Shown piece after piece: positions 34,716 to 41,348 of a DNA stretch of 50,717 bases. The first letter of the stretch is position 1; every line of letters starts with the position of its first letter. A program made the position numbers and the translations under genes. Below the pieces are notes generated by a model. It did not search any database and was not told where the DNA came from. It worked only from the letters and a program-made list of their open reading frames with translations. Origin of the DNA: a virus. Location of the stretch: IMG/VR virus record IMGVR_UViG_3300035698_023245, positions 1-50,717 of that record. One strand, given 5' to 3'.

Positions 34716-35257
34716 TTTGTATCTCGTTTAGTTGATAATATAACAGTTTTTCCACCAACATTCGGTGAAAAATGTTTTGCTGCTTCTATTGCTTTTTTAA
34801 TGCGTGACTCTGGTTTCTTTAAATCTATACTTGAGTATAGACTTCCTAGGGCAAAATCTTCACCACAACCACAGGCACTATATTCTTCTTCCATTTCACC
34901 TACTTGAGCATCGTTTTCTATTTTAAATAAACGATTTTTATAACCAACTAAAAATGTGCCAATGCTTTCTCTATTATCCTTAATACTCATGTATCCATTT
35001 TCTCTTAAACATATACGCACGGCATCAATAAAGTCGCAAACCATAAACCTAAATATACTATCATTTGGATTTGGAATCTCTAATTTATAACGTAATAGTT
35101 GCCCCATACGCCAGCTAGAAGTAAATCCAATGAGAAAATCACCATTGGTAAACACCTTGCTATTTTTATATTCTAATTTGCTGCGGATATTTGAACCGAG
35201 ACTGTCAGCTCCTATATAAACACGATCTTTTGTTTTTATACCTACAATTACTGTCAT
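34712..35257 (-). CDS. Proteasome beta/HslV-like threonine protease
   Basis: The 181-residue protein begins MTVIVGIKTKDRVYIGADS. After loss of the initiator Met the residues fall as Thr1, Asp17 (in GADS) and Lys33 (in SKVF), the catalytic set of the Ntn-hydrolase proteasome beta/HslV family. The segment ACGCGEDFALGSLYSS resembles the conserved G-S-G-x-x-A-x-G-A turn, and length is near HslV. A unfoldase partner such as HslU is not in the window. It may degrade host or phage proteins or act in maturation. An ATGA junction links it to the nuclease and the next gene. Confidence 0.8.
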   Translation of the reverse strand: MTVIVGIKTKDRVYIGADSLGSNIRSKLEYKNSKVFTNGDFLIGFTSSWRMGQLLRYKLEIPNPNDSIFRFMVCDFIDAVRICLRENGYMSIKDNRESIGTFLVGYKNRLFKIENDAQVGEMEEEYSACGCGEDFALGSLYSSIDLKKPESRIKKAIEAAKHFSPNVGGKTVILSTKRDTK

Positions 35258-35457
35258 AAGGTTTTTTTCCTTTTTAATTGTTTTCTGTAGAGTTGTGATT
35301 GTTTACTGAACTCTCTCTTTGCTTCTCTAATTGTTTTAGTTTTAAGCATAGTTTTATCAATATCATCAGTGAGTCTAGTAACGCTTTGTTCGAATTGAAG
35401 GTGTCTTATTTTAGCCGAAATTCTTTTTAACAGTTGCAACCGTTCTTCTCTTTTCAT
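35254..35457 (-). CDS. Small helical hypothetical protein
   Basis: The start is taken at 35457, where ATGA overlaps the upstream stop; an in-frame start at 35472 is possible. The 67-residue product is very basic and almost entirely helical (RLQLLKRISAKIRHLQFEQ at the start). No family is recognised. Confidence 0.5.
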   Translation of the reverse strand: MKREERLQLLKRISAKIRHLQFEQSVTRLTDDIDKTMLKTKTIREAKREFSKQSQLYRKQLKRKKTL

Positions 35458-35813
35458 TATATTATACTCCAAGTTCCATCATTTTTTAATTTTATTTCCC
35501 ATCTCGGCAAATCTTCTTCATCTTCTTTACTCAACGTCTCCCTAGCGAATTTCTGTGCTTTTTCAGCATTGTTGAAAAATCTATTTTCTATATCTTCTGT
35601 ATACATTTGTATTGCCGATTCGGTTTTGTTTAATTGAACTGTAATTTTTTTATTCAAAGCTTCAGCGTCATCTATGGCTCCTAATAGAGTTTCCCAATGG
35701 TATGTTGCTTCTAGTAGTCTTGATTTTTCAGCCCGAATCATTTCTAATTCTTCGTGGCTCATCTTTGCTATAATACTTTCTAATATATCAACTTGTGTTT
35801 TGGGTTGGGTCAT
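35457..35813 (-). CDS. Hypothetical coiled-coil protein
   Basis: The 118-residue product has a long N-terminal helical region with heptad-like spacing (DILESIIAKMSHEELEMIRA), then a basic segment, and ends in a short beta hairpin (LPRWEIKLKNDGTWSII). No enzyme motif is visible. It is three bases from the methyltransferase gene. Confidence 0.5.
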   Translation of the reverse strand: MTQPKTQVDILESIIAKMSHEELEMIRAEKSRLLEATYHWETLLGAIDDAEALNKKITVQLNKTESAIQMYTEDIENRFFNNAEKAQKFARETLSKEDEEDLPRWEIKLKNDGTWSII

Positions 35814-35816
35814 GCT

Positions 35817-36719
35817 CTATCCTTTTTTGAATACAATTAAATACTCATGAATTTTAGCCGTCATGCGTCGTTCTTCTATCTGACTTGCAAAACAAGCACC
35901 TAGTGAATTTTTCCATTTGATAATTATAACATCGTGAACCTTAAAACCAACCGCTTCACCCATTTTGATAATATCAGAATGGTACGAGTAGAACTTTCCT
36001 TTCTTTCTAAAATCATTGATGTTGATGGCGCAATACTTACCAGATTTTAATACACGATGAGATTCTGAGAGTATACGCTTCATGCCCTCTAAGAATTCTT
36101 CGTAGGTATGATTATATCCAAGCTGTTCTTGGCTGTCATCGTAAAACTCTAAATCCCAATATGGTGGGCTTGTGAAAACCATGTCAACAGAATTGTCTTC
36201 TTCAACCATTTTTTCAGATGATTGTTTTCTAAGGGTGATCGTATAGGGGGTTTTGAACATTAGAGATTGGTCGCCTTTACCTGTTATCTCTTGTTTAATT
36301 GCTTCGTTGAACTCCATGTATTCTTCGCAAACATCATAGCCTATGTAGTTTCTACCTAGAGAATAAGTTGCTTGCATTCTACTGTTGTGACCTGCACATG
36401 GGTCTAGTACTAAGTCACCTTCTTCTGAGTAGAACAGGACTATGCGCTTACAGATATTGTAAGGAAACGTGCTGAAACCAGATGTTTTGCCACGTACCGA
36501 ACGACCCGAAATATCAAATACACCGTAGAGCGTTTTATCGTAATCCATTTCTTTATGTTTTTCAAAAGAGATGTTTGCTTGGGTCTTTTTGTGCTGAATA
36601 ATATTGCCGTTTTTGCTATGATTAGCTTCCCAAACAGATGTTGGTACACAACCATATTTTTGTATAATCTCAAGCCTTTTCTCTCTGCTCTTTTGTAAAC
36701 TTTTTACGTCTTTAGCCAT
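35817..36719 (-). CDS. DNA methyltransferase (N4-cytosine/N6-adenine class)
   Basis: The 300-residue enzyme has SAM motif I as LVLDPCAGHNSRM (about 103-115) and catalytic motif IV as VFTSPPYWDL (TSPPYW at 183-188), the S-P-P-Y form of the N4/N6 amino-methyltransferases. Motif IV follows motif I by 75 residues. No restriction partner is adjacent, so it is an orphan enzyme, likely protecting phage DNA from host restriction or marking it. It shares 8 bases with the ParB-like gene. Confidence 0.9.
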   Translation of the reverse strand: MAKDVKSLQKSREKRLEIIQKYGCVPTSVWEANHSKNGNIIQHKKTQANISFEKHKEMDYDKTLYGVFDISGRSVRGKTSGFSTFPYNICKRIVLFYSEEGDLVLDPCAGHNSRMQATYSLGRNYIGYDVCEEYMEFNEAIKQEITGKGDQSLMFKTPYTITLRKQSSEKMVEEDNSVDMVFTSPPYWDLEFYDDSQEQLGYNHTYEEFLEGMKRILSESHRVLKSGKYCAININDFRKKGKFYSYHSDIIKMGEAVGFKVHDVIIIKWKNSLGACFASQIEERRMTAKIHEYLIVFKKG

Positions 36720-37335
36720 TTAGGTGTTCACATAAGTAGATAATTTTTTCTGAATTACTTTCACCTTGTACTTTCTGTAATGTTTTCAGCAGTATTGCCC
36801 ATTGTTCTTCGTTAAATGTAAGCAGTATTTTAAACTCTTTGTCAATCGGTATATCTTCTGTTAGTGGAATGATTGGTTCATCTAGAGGTGGGGGGTCGTC
36901 CATGGTTGCCAATCTTGTGATGGTATCATCAGACCAGCCAAGTTCTTCAGAAAGTTCTTGCACGGTAACGTTATCTTGTTTCATTAGATTACTAATCAGA
37001 GAAGCCATTTTAAGCGTGTCTACGTTGCCTTTAAGCGTGTTACGCTTGATTGTGGTAATCTTAGCGTCTTTGAGGTTGTCTTTGCCAGTTACGATGACAG
37101 GTATCTCTGTGTAGCCAAGCTTAGTAGCAGCCGTATAGCGTTGTTCACCGTCTACGATGATATAACAATTTTCGTTGTCTGGGTCGTTACGTACTTCAAT
37201 CGCTCCAATAAAACCATCATCTTTTATGCTCTTTACTTCTCTTGCCATTGTTTCTTTATCCATCTCGAATGGATTGTAGTCATTTATCTTCACTTTGTCC
37301 ATAGGTACTCTAACAACTTGGTCTTGAAATTTCAT
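36712..37335 (-). CDS. ParB/sulfiredoxin-fold nuclease-like protein
   Basis: The 207-residue protein has a ParB N-terminal domain: KVKINDYNPFEMDKETMARE, then IVDGEQRYTAATKLGYTEIP, the G-E-R/QR-x-x-A box. A helix-turn-helix follows (TVQELSEELGWSDDTITRLA). In phages such proteins often sit next to DNA methyltransferases and may act as nickases or DNA-binding regulators; here the two genes overlap, so they are probably functionally linked. Confidence 0.8.
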   Translation of the reverse strand: MKFQDQVVRVPMDKVKINDYNPFEMDKETMAREVKSIKDDGFIGAIEVRNDPDNENCYIIVDGEQRYTAATKLGYTEIPVIVTGKDNLKDAKITTIKRNTLKGNVDTLKMASLISNLMKQDNVTVQELSEELGWSDDTITRLATMDDPPPLDEPIIPLTEDIPIDKEFKILLTFNEEQWAILLKTLQKVQGESNSEKIIYLCEHLNG

Positions 37336-37649
37336 TTTTTTAATCCATTACAATAATTCCATAAATCTTCTACGTTTGAGAGTGGTACTACTTTATTATT
37401 TACCATCATTGAATTGTGATCTTTTTTACCAAAATCAAGTTCGTAGAGAAAATAACTAATGGTATCGTCATAAATTTCTTCAAGTACTTTAAGTAAAATG
37501 TTTAAAATATCATCGGAAAGTGTTCCTATAAAATTACCATCAAGAACACTTTTCATTGCTTTTACGAAAGTATCTTCTTTTTTTGCTTGTTTTTTTATGG
37601 CATACATAACCGCCAAGAAAGTTTGCTTAGAAATAGAATTGTTTGACAC
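37332..37649 (-). CDS. Hypothetical protein
   Basis: The 105-residue product is mostly helical and acidic with no recognised motif. It overlaps the ParB-like gene by an ATGA junction and abuts the J-domain gene, so all are probably translated as a coupled set. Confidence 0.5.
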   Translation of the reverse strand: MSNNSISKQTFLAVMYAIKKQAKKEDTFVKAMKSVLDGNFIGTLSDDILNILLKVLEEIYDDTISYFLYELDFGKKDHNSMMVNNKVVPLSNVEDLWNYCNGLKK

Positions 37650-38336
37650 TTAATACCTCATATATAAACTACTACCGACAGACCATGGATTTGGAACATG
37701 TGTTATACATCTTTCTTTCATTTCTTCAACTATAGACTCTAACGCTTCAACTTTTTGCTTTTTTTCTTTACGTATAGTCTTAACGTTTTTTAACCACTCC
37801 GAATCTTTTATTTGTCTGTGCTTAAATTCTAAATTTTTAAAAGATTCCGCTGAATTTACATTGTGTTTTACATAAAGCATGATTATAAAATCATAGTTGC
37901 CTTGCCTGTATGCTTTGTTTATTTTTGCCATCATTTTGCTGTTTTTATTCTTGTCTGGGTGATATATTTTGGCTAATTCTTTGTACATTCTTTTTATATT
38001 TTTCGGGCATTTCATCTTAACATCTTTCTTATTTGTCTCTTTCTTGAGTTGCTCCATCAATGCTTCAACTTTTCTTTTTGCTGCGGCATAACTCATTCCT
38101 TTATTCATGAACCCGCATATCTTTTTGTACTTTGCAACTTCTAGGTTTAAATTTGAAATTTTAAGAACAAGACCAGATACCTTTTGCTTATTTGAAGCTA
38201 TCTTCTTTTCTAGCTTAGATACTATTTTTAGCAAAGATTCAACTTGGTCTTGATATGAATAAACAACTAGAGCATACTTGTCTGCACGGCTTCTAGTCGT
38301 AATGCTTTGTAGTAAGCGGCTAATCCAATTGCGCAT
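37650..38336 (-). CDS. J-domain protein with N-terminal coiled coil
   Basis: The 228-residue product has a J-domain at about 108-155: KNIKRMYKELAKIYHPDKN with the His-Pro-Asp triad at 126-128 and a closing helix ending YDFIIMLY. The N-terminal 100 residues are a predicted coiled coil. J-domains stimulate the ATPase of Hsp70, so this phage probably recruits host DnaK, for replication or assembly. The ATG overlaps the resolvase gene by 70 bases, so the true start may lie further downstream. Confidence 0.75.
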   Translation of the reverse strand: MRNWISRLLQSITTRSRADKYALVVYSYQDQVESLLKIVSKLEKKIASNKQKVSGLVLKISNLNLEVAKYKKICGFMNKGMSYAAAKRKVEALMEQLKKETNKKDVKMKCPKNIKRMYKELAKIYHPDKNKNSKMMAKINKAYRQGNYDFIIMLYVKHNVNSAESFKNLEFKHRQIKDSEWLKNVKTIRKEKKQKVEALESIVEEMKERCITHVPNPWSVGSSLYMRY

Positions 38337-38770
38337 GCGTCTCTACTATCCTCTCTAGTCGTACCAAAATCAAAATACTTGTGCTCACGTTGCATTGCTT
38401 TATGTACATCTTCTTTTTTAGCAGAGCGACCAAGGCTGAAGCAACTACGTGACTCCATCGGTGTAATGTCTATGATTTTAGCTTTTGGGTTGTGGGTAAA
38501 AATAGCACCTATAACAATACCACGTACTATTGAAATCTTGATGGCGCTGGCTGCATTCTTTGCATAAGGAGCGAACCAAGTGGTTTCTATAGCGTAATAA
38601 TCAGGTATGCCTACGTGCAAAAAATTAGCAATTGTTTTGGCTACTTGTTGATAGCGTATTTTTATGTCTTTACCTTTGAAATGAAAATCTTTAGCGAAAT
38701 TAAGCCTCTCGTCTTCTATTTCACTTACCCCAAAATAAATACTTCCAGGATCAAATGCGAGAATTTTCAT
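38267..38770 (-). CDS. RuvC-like Holliday-junction resolvase
   Basis: The 167-residue protein opens MKILAFDPGSIYFGVSEI, the RuvC first catalytic Asp strand. A central Glu is in YYAIETTWFAPYAKNA, and DSRDACAIGLAAYY near the end carries the final Asp pair. These acidic residues bind two Mg ions in the RNase H fold. It should resolve branched DNA before packaging, in keeping with the terminase and recombination genes around it. Confidence 0.85.
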   Translation of the reverse strand: MKILAFDPGSIYFGVSEIEDERLNFAKDFHFKGKDIKIRYQQVAKTIANFLHVGIPDYYAIETTWFAPYAKNAASAIKISIVRGIVIGAIFTHNPKAKIIDITPMESRSCFSLGRSAKKEDVHKAMQREHKYFDFGTTREDSRDACAIGLAAYYKALRLEAVQTSML

Positions 38771-38779
38771 AAGCCCCTT

Positions 38780-38893
38780 TTAGATTAAACTAGCTAGATA
38801 TATTCCTAGCAGAACTATAAAAACAAGAGCAAGAAATATAAGTACAGAAGTAAAACAACAACAATATACGGCTGTATCAGAATTATCGTTCAT
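38780..38893 (-). CDS. Small single-span membrane protein
   Basis: The 37-residue product has a run CCCFTSVLIFLALVFIVLLG, a single membrane helix with three N-terminal cysteines. Its ATG overlaps the upstream stop as TAATG. Function unknown. Confidence 0.5.
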   Translation of the reverse strand: MNDNSDTAVYCCCFTSVLIFLALVFIVLLGIYLASLI

Positions 38894-39321
38894 TAGACTA
38901 CAATCCAATCTTTGCCTGCCATGTCACCACTGTTAACAATCCATTTATAGTTCCTTCCATCGGGTTTGTGAAGTGAAAGAATATCGTCATTCATAAAACC
39001 ATAATAGTTTTTGTCTTTCCACTCTAACTTGTGTATTTTTTTGCCATTTTTCACTTCACGTAATGCTTGCAAAAAATTCATGCCAGTTTTTAATTGAGCT
39101 GTTTGCACATCTTTGTTAGCCGGACTTTGTTTTGGGCTTAGTTTTATTTCTTCTACTAATTCGTGTGCAAATAACTTAAAACCGCTATCTACCCACGCTT
39201 GTAGTTTATCTGCTGGAACAGTTTTTGCAAAATCAACACTAATAATTCTATCAAAAGTCTTATTCTCATATACCTGTGTTTTTGCGTTATAAACAAAACC
39301 GTTATCTTCTAAAATTTTCAT
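38893..39321 (-). CDS. Tad2-like (DUF2829) protein with extra N-terminal domain
   Basis: The last 62 of 142 residues match the DUF2829/Tad2 pattern: MNFLQALREVKNGKKIHKLE, then W-K-D-K, and the end GDMAGKDWIVV, where the family has S/T-x-x-D-(M/L)-x-A-x-DW. Tad2 proteins bind the signalling nucleotides of Thoeris-type defence and block it. The first 75 residues are an unrelated, charged domain. A role as an anti-defence sponge is an inference from the family. No SD stronger than AAGG was seen. Confidence 0.7.
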   Translation of the reverse strand: MKILEDNGFVYNAKTQVYENKTFDRIISVDFAKTVPADKLQAWVDSGFKLFAHELVEEIKLSPKQSPANKDVQTAQLKTGMNFLQALREVKNGKKIHKLEWKDKNYYGFMNDDILSLHKPDGRNYKWIVNSGDMAGKDWIVV

Positions 39322-39395
39322 GGTAACCTTTTTTAATTTGTAAGCTTTTTCACTCCCACACTCTACCTACCTACATGGAAAGCAGAATGGGGGCT

Positions 39396-39409
39396 GGTCT
39401 AAAGAGACC
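39396..39409 (-). other. Short hairpin after Ro60 gene
   Basis: In the 104-base gap after the Ro60 stop, GGTCT pairs with AGACC around CTTT on the minus strand. It is flanked by C-rich runs and has no T-run. It might be a processing or stability element. I see nothing else clear in this gap. Confidence 0.3.
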
Positions 39410-39425
39410 TCTCTGGGGTAATTAT

Positions 39426-40847
39426 CTACAGTTTTATTTCTTTGATTTTTTGTATTAGTGCGTTTTTATCTTGTTCTAGCATTTCCATAACTGAGAATAT
39501 CTTTTCAGAGAACCCAGCGATGCAAAAAACGTTACGTTGAGGAAACTGCATTGTGCCATACCCCTGCAAGTCAAAAGAATAGACCATAGGATCAGCACCA
39601 GTACGTTCTTTATAGTAGCTAAAACTGCTGGTAGGATTATCGTGATGTATCCAACCTTGCATGTCAGATAAGATAATTATGCGGTCATATTTTTCTTTTG
39701 CGATGTTAAAGATAGAGTGGAAGTTAGTACCACCTTCTATTGCGTCATCTTCTAAACGTTGTGCAATAGACATCGTAGAATCGCCTGGATTCAGGTTTTT
39801 GAATCGTGCATCATTTGAGAACGTTACTAAGTCAGCGTCGTTTGTTTTGTAGAGAATAGCAGCAAACAGAGAACCGATTTTAATAGGTTTACCGTTCATA
39901 GAGCCAGACTCGTCAAGGGCTATTAGAGTTCTTCCATCAAACTTCGGTACGTTTGCCAAAGATATCTCGACCGCTTCTGAGATAGACGTAATAACCTTTC
40001 TAACTTTAGGGCTAGATAGTTGTTCAATTTCATGCATAGCAATTTTGAATCTGAATGGTAATATAAGAGATTTCTTGATTCTATTTTCATCTACCAACAG
40101 CTCACAAGCTTGGTCAACCATTTCTGGTGACTGTTCAATGATGTTACGTAGGTTACGTAGCAATGCAAAAGAACCTATTTTTTTGCTAGTGATAAGCTCT
40201 TTCCAAGCTTCTGCCTTTGCTTCTTCTTTGTTTTCTGACTCACCAGCTTTTGTTAGTTTTGCTTCCCATGTATCTTTTGAACGTAGTGTATCTTTAATCA
40301 GCTTTTCCAATGCCTTCGCATTTTTTGCTGTTGGTACTGGATGAATCATGTTAACAGCATCAACCAAACTAAGCTCGTGTTTTTCACCACGATATTTAGC
40401 GATTTGGTATTCGTTAAAGTTACCTAGAGCAAGCGACAAACCCTTTTTAAGAGAGTTTGGTAATGGCTTGCCGTATTTACTTAAGTAGTACGCAATGATT
40501 TCTGTAATATCATCTACACGATGTACTACTTTATTGTAGAAGTATTTAGTCCATTCTTCGCCTTTTACTTGTTTGGCGATTTCACCAGCTACTACATGAG
40601 AAATAGAACGCATTCCAAATTCTTGACGGGCAAAGATAGCTGCTTTTGCAACAAACTTTTTGTCTAGGCGTTCTATCAAACTGCATAGAATTGTAAGCGT
40701 TTCATTTTCGTCACGATAGTATTGGTCTTTGACGAATGATGTTAATAAAATTGATACAAATACTAGTTCTGGTGATTGGCTAAAAGCCTCACCACCTGCT
40801 AGATTTTCTGTTTTTGTACCAACTGCTTTTGTTGAGAATTTTGACAT
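39426..40847 (-). CDS. rsr: Ro60/TROVE-domain RNA-binding protein (Rsr)
   Basis: The 473-residue protein has a TROVE ring of helical repeats (about 20-300), with ILLTSFVKDQYYR and FGMRSISHVVAGEI as conserved segments. A von Willebrand A domain (about 305-470) has an intact MIDAS: DESGS (312-316), Thr374 in GGTNFHS and Asp395 in LSDMQGW. Ro60 proteins bind misfolded RNA in the ring hole and Y RNA on its outer face; in bacteria they work with exoribonucleases such as PNPase. SD AAGGAG precedes the ATG. Four Y-RNA-like elements fill the upstream gap, which makes the assignment strong. Confidence 0.92.
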   Translation of the reverse strand: MSKFSTKAVGTKTENLAGGEAFSQSPELVFVSILLTSFVKDQYYRDENETLTILCSLIERLDKKFVAKAAIFARQEFGMRSISHVVAGEIAKQVKGEEWTKYFYNKVVHRVDDITEIIAYYLSKYGKPLPNSLKKGLSLALGNFNEYQIAKYRGEKHELSLVDAVNMIHPVPTAKNAKALEKLIKDTLRSKDTWEAKLTKAGESENKEEAKAEAWKELITSKKIGSFALLRNLRNIIEQSPEMVDQACELLVDENRIKKSLILPFRFKIAMHEIEQLSSPKVRKVITSISEAVEISLANVPKFDGRTLIALDESGSMNGKPIKIGSLFAAILYKTNDADLVTFSNDARFKNLNPGDSTMSIAQRLEDDAIEGGTNFHSIFNIAKEKYDRIIILSDMQGWIHHDNPTSSFSYYKERTGADPMVYSFDLQGYGTMQFPQRNVFCIAGFSEKIFSVMEMLEQDKNALIQKIKEIKL

Positions 40848-40890
40848 TTCGCTGTCTCCTTTTAAGAGAAGTAACTAGTTATTTTCAAAT

Positions 40891-40967
40891 GAATGGGAGA
40901 AAGTTTACAAGAGTGCTGTGTTAACATTTGGAAGGTTATGGAGTAACTCATGTATCACTGCCCATTC
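40891..40967 (-). ncRNA. Y-RNA-like element 4 (short form)
   Basis: On the minus strand GAATGGG and CCCATTC close a 7-bp outer stem. Inside lie the conserved strands CAGTGATA and AAACTTTCT, then a 7-position inner stem (CATGAGT with ACTCTTG, one U-U mismatch) and a loop of about 30 bases beginning TACTCC. It is nearest to Ro60 and shares the internal loop with the other three. Confidence 0.75.
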
Positions 40968-40984
40968 GTTAAAGGGGTTTTTTA

Positions 40985-41123
40985 TTCAAGGGAGAAAGTC
41001 GATAAAAGTGTGTACGCTCTTGCAAGCGTGAGCGTACTCTTACAAGTATGCTTTAAGGGATCGAACCTTATCATATCTGTTAGGATATTTTAACCGGAGT
41101 AACTTTTATCTCGCTGCCCTGAG
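40985..41123 (-). ncRNA. Y-RNA-like element 3 with tRNA-like module
   Basis: The outer stem is TCAGGG with CCCTTGA (one bulge), the conserved strands are CAGCGA and GACTTTCT, and the inner stem is nine perfect pairs (GATAAAAGT with ACTTTTATC). The head holds, in order, a hairpin ATATC/GATAT, a T-arm TAAGG-TTCGATC-CCTTA (41054-41070), an acceptor-like stem GCATACTT/GAGTACGC capped by GTAA (41032-41051, one A-C mismatch) and a D-like hairpin CGCT/AGCG (41015-41028). This is the order of a circularly permuted tRNA. Confidence 0.8.
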
Positions 41124-41132
41124 TGAGATCAA

Positions 41133-41263
41133 TAACGGAAGAAAGTTTAGAAGGGAGATTGTAGTGCTCTGCCATTGAGCTATATTACCCGAAGGTAATA
41201 ATTGGAATCGAACCAATGACCTCTCCATTAGAGTGGAAGTATCCCTTCTATCGCTGTCCGTTA
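41133..41263 (-). ncRNA. Y-RNA-like element 2 (YrlA type, clearest tRNA mimic)
   Basis: The outer stem is TAACGGA with TCCGTTA (7 bp), the conserved loop strands are CAGCGATA and AAACTTTCT, and the inner stem is GAAGGGA with TCCCTTC (7 bp). The head has a hairpin CTCT/AGAG, a perfect T-arm ATTGG-TTCGATT-CCAAT (41201-41217), an acceptor stem TATTACC/GGTAATA closed by TTCG (41183-41200) and a D-arm GCTC-AATGGCA-GAGC (41166-41180). The 3' half of a tRNA precedes the 5' half, so it cannot be an ordinary tRNA gene. It matches the YrlA design. Confidence 0.88.
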
Positions 41264-41279
41264 ATATGTAATGTGCAGT

Positions 41280-41343
41280 TTTAGGAAGAAAATTTAAAAG
41301 AGTGTCTTTTTGATCGAAGTAACTCTTTTATCGCTGTCCTAAA
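41280..41343 (-). ncRNA. Y-RNA-like element 1 (short form)
   Basis: It starts six bases after the SPFH stop. The outer stem is TTTAGGA with TCCTAAA (7 bp), the conserved strands are CAGCGATA and AAATTTTCT, and the inner stem is eight pairs (TAAAAGAG with CTCTTTTA) around a 20-base loop starting TTACTTC. There is no tRNA-like module. It is the most upstream of the four tandem elements. Confidence 0.75.
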
Positions 41344-41348
41344 TTATG

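Noticed and set aside
41133-41263. Ordinary tRNA on the minus strand
   Set aside because: The T-arm precedes the D-arm and the acceptor stem is closed by a TTCG loop, so it cannot fold as a normal tRNA. The Y-RNA reading explains all arms.
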